A stretch of DNA of 64,000 nucleotides. Source: Nymphaea colorata. Lineage: Eukaryota; Streptophyta; Magnoliopsida; Nymphaeales; Nymphaeaceae. The notes below the pieces were generated by a model. It saw only the letters and a list, made by a program, of their open reading frames with translations. It was not told where the DNA came from and did not search any database. A program made the position numbers and the translations under genes. Of this stretch, positions 63,553 through 64,000 are shown piece after piece. Numbering within the stretch: the stretch's first letter is position 1; the number at the start of each line of letters is the position of its first letter. The DNA lies in the NCBI RefSeq assembly GCF_008831285.2, contig NC_045145.1, positions 23,062,802-23,126,801 on the forward strand, given 5' to 3'.

Positions 63553-64000
63553 GTATGTATCTTCAAACCTTTTCTCTACCACTCAAATTGGTGATTCTCC
63601 TTCTCTTTCTTGAGATTCTGGAATTCTCTTGGGACCCTCCATTCTTTTTGGGTAGCAGTTGGAATCAGCCTTATTGTCTGAACCCCATTTCTGCTGATGG
63701 CTGCTTGTGGGAGCCACTAGCCATTGGAAGCCCTTTGATAAGCACAAGCAATTAAGATATCCTTTAATATTTGGGATATCCTCTCTTCTGGGAAATGAAG
63801 CGATAAAGTAAAAAGGTGTACCACCTCTTGACACTATCTTGCTGACGCCTCTGCTTCAATTCCTAGCTGTATATGATTCAGCACTACCTTATCACGTGTT
63901 TCGTGAAGAACCCGCAAAGATAATCTACAAAATTCGCTGATGGTTTCTGGTACGACCACTTAATGCATGAGTCACACATGACGCAGCACCCACTATCTTA
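63553..64000 (+). other. Last ProDH intron, running off the window
   Basis: The sequence begins with a donor (gtatgt). No acceptor followed by a frame resembling the conserved ProDH C-terminus was found, so the intron probably continues beyond position 64000. Confidence 0.5.

Overview
The window is nuclear DNA from a flowering plant. It has GT-AG spliced genes, plastid and mitochondrial targeting regions, many short inverted-repeat DNA transposons, (CT)n/(GA)n/(AT)n microsatellites, and first exons that are much richer in GC than their introns. The species cannot be named from sequence alone. The strong 5' GC bias in the enolase and proline dehydrogenase genes would fit a monocot or an early-diverging angiosperm, but this is inference.

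Region 1 (1-15.2 kb) is repeat-built. A noncoding block of about 5 kb occurs twice in direct orientation (583-5572 and 10384-15233). Between the copies lie one small membrane-protein gene (6032-6571, minus) and a very large inverted repeat (6842-10383) centred near 8815. A tandem unit of about 92 bp sits at the centre, and pieces of it also lie just upstream of the membrane-protein gene. The second block ends exactly at a truncated hAT-type MITE.

Region 2 (15.6-27.3 kb) holds a two-exon GH81 endo-1,3-beta-glucanase gene (minus). A repeat-rich stretch follows, including a 400-bp hAT MITE with a perfect 8-bp target duplication nested in an older element.

Region 3 (27.3-54 kb) is the gene-dense part. 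It holds a five-exon plastid J-like membrane protein of the CPP1 family (plus), an FLX-like coiled-coil protein (plus), a type 2 tryptophan synthase beta chain (minus) and plastid enolase ENO1 (plus). The second intron of the CPP1-like gene carries a box C/D snoRNA whose two guides match 25S and 5.8S rRNA. It also carries two tandem copies of a pair of structured elements, one of which is 63/64 identical between copies while the sequence around it has diverged. This is the best candidate for an undescribed RNA here. A 763-bp hAT MITE packed with CGTATCG-type palindromes and flanked by a perfect 8-bp target duplication lies in the presumed 5' UTR intron of the FLX-like gene.

Region 4 (54-64 kb) is mostly intergenic with microsatellites, small repeats and a strong hairpin. 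It ends with a mitochondrial proline dehydrogenase gene (plus) whose last exon lies beyond the window. The genes are ordinary neighbours rather than an operon. Three of them (CPP1-like, ENO1, type 2 TrpB) are probably plastid-directed. Exon joins were checked by reading phase; the total coding lengths of the CPP1-like, FLX-like, ENO1 and GH81 models are all multiples of three.
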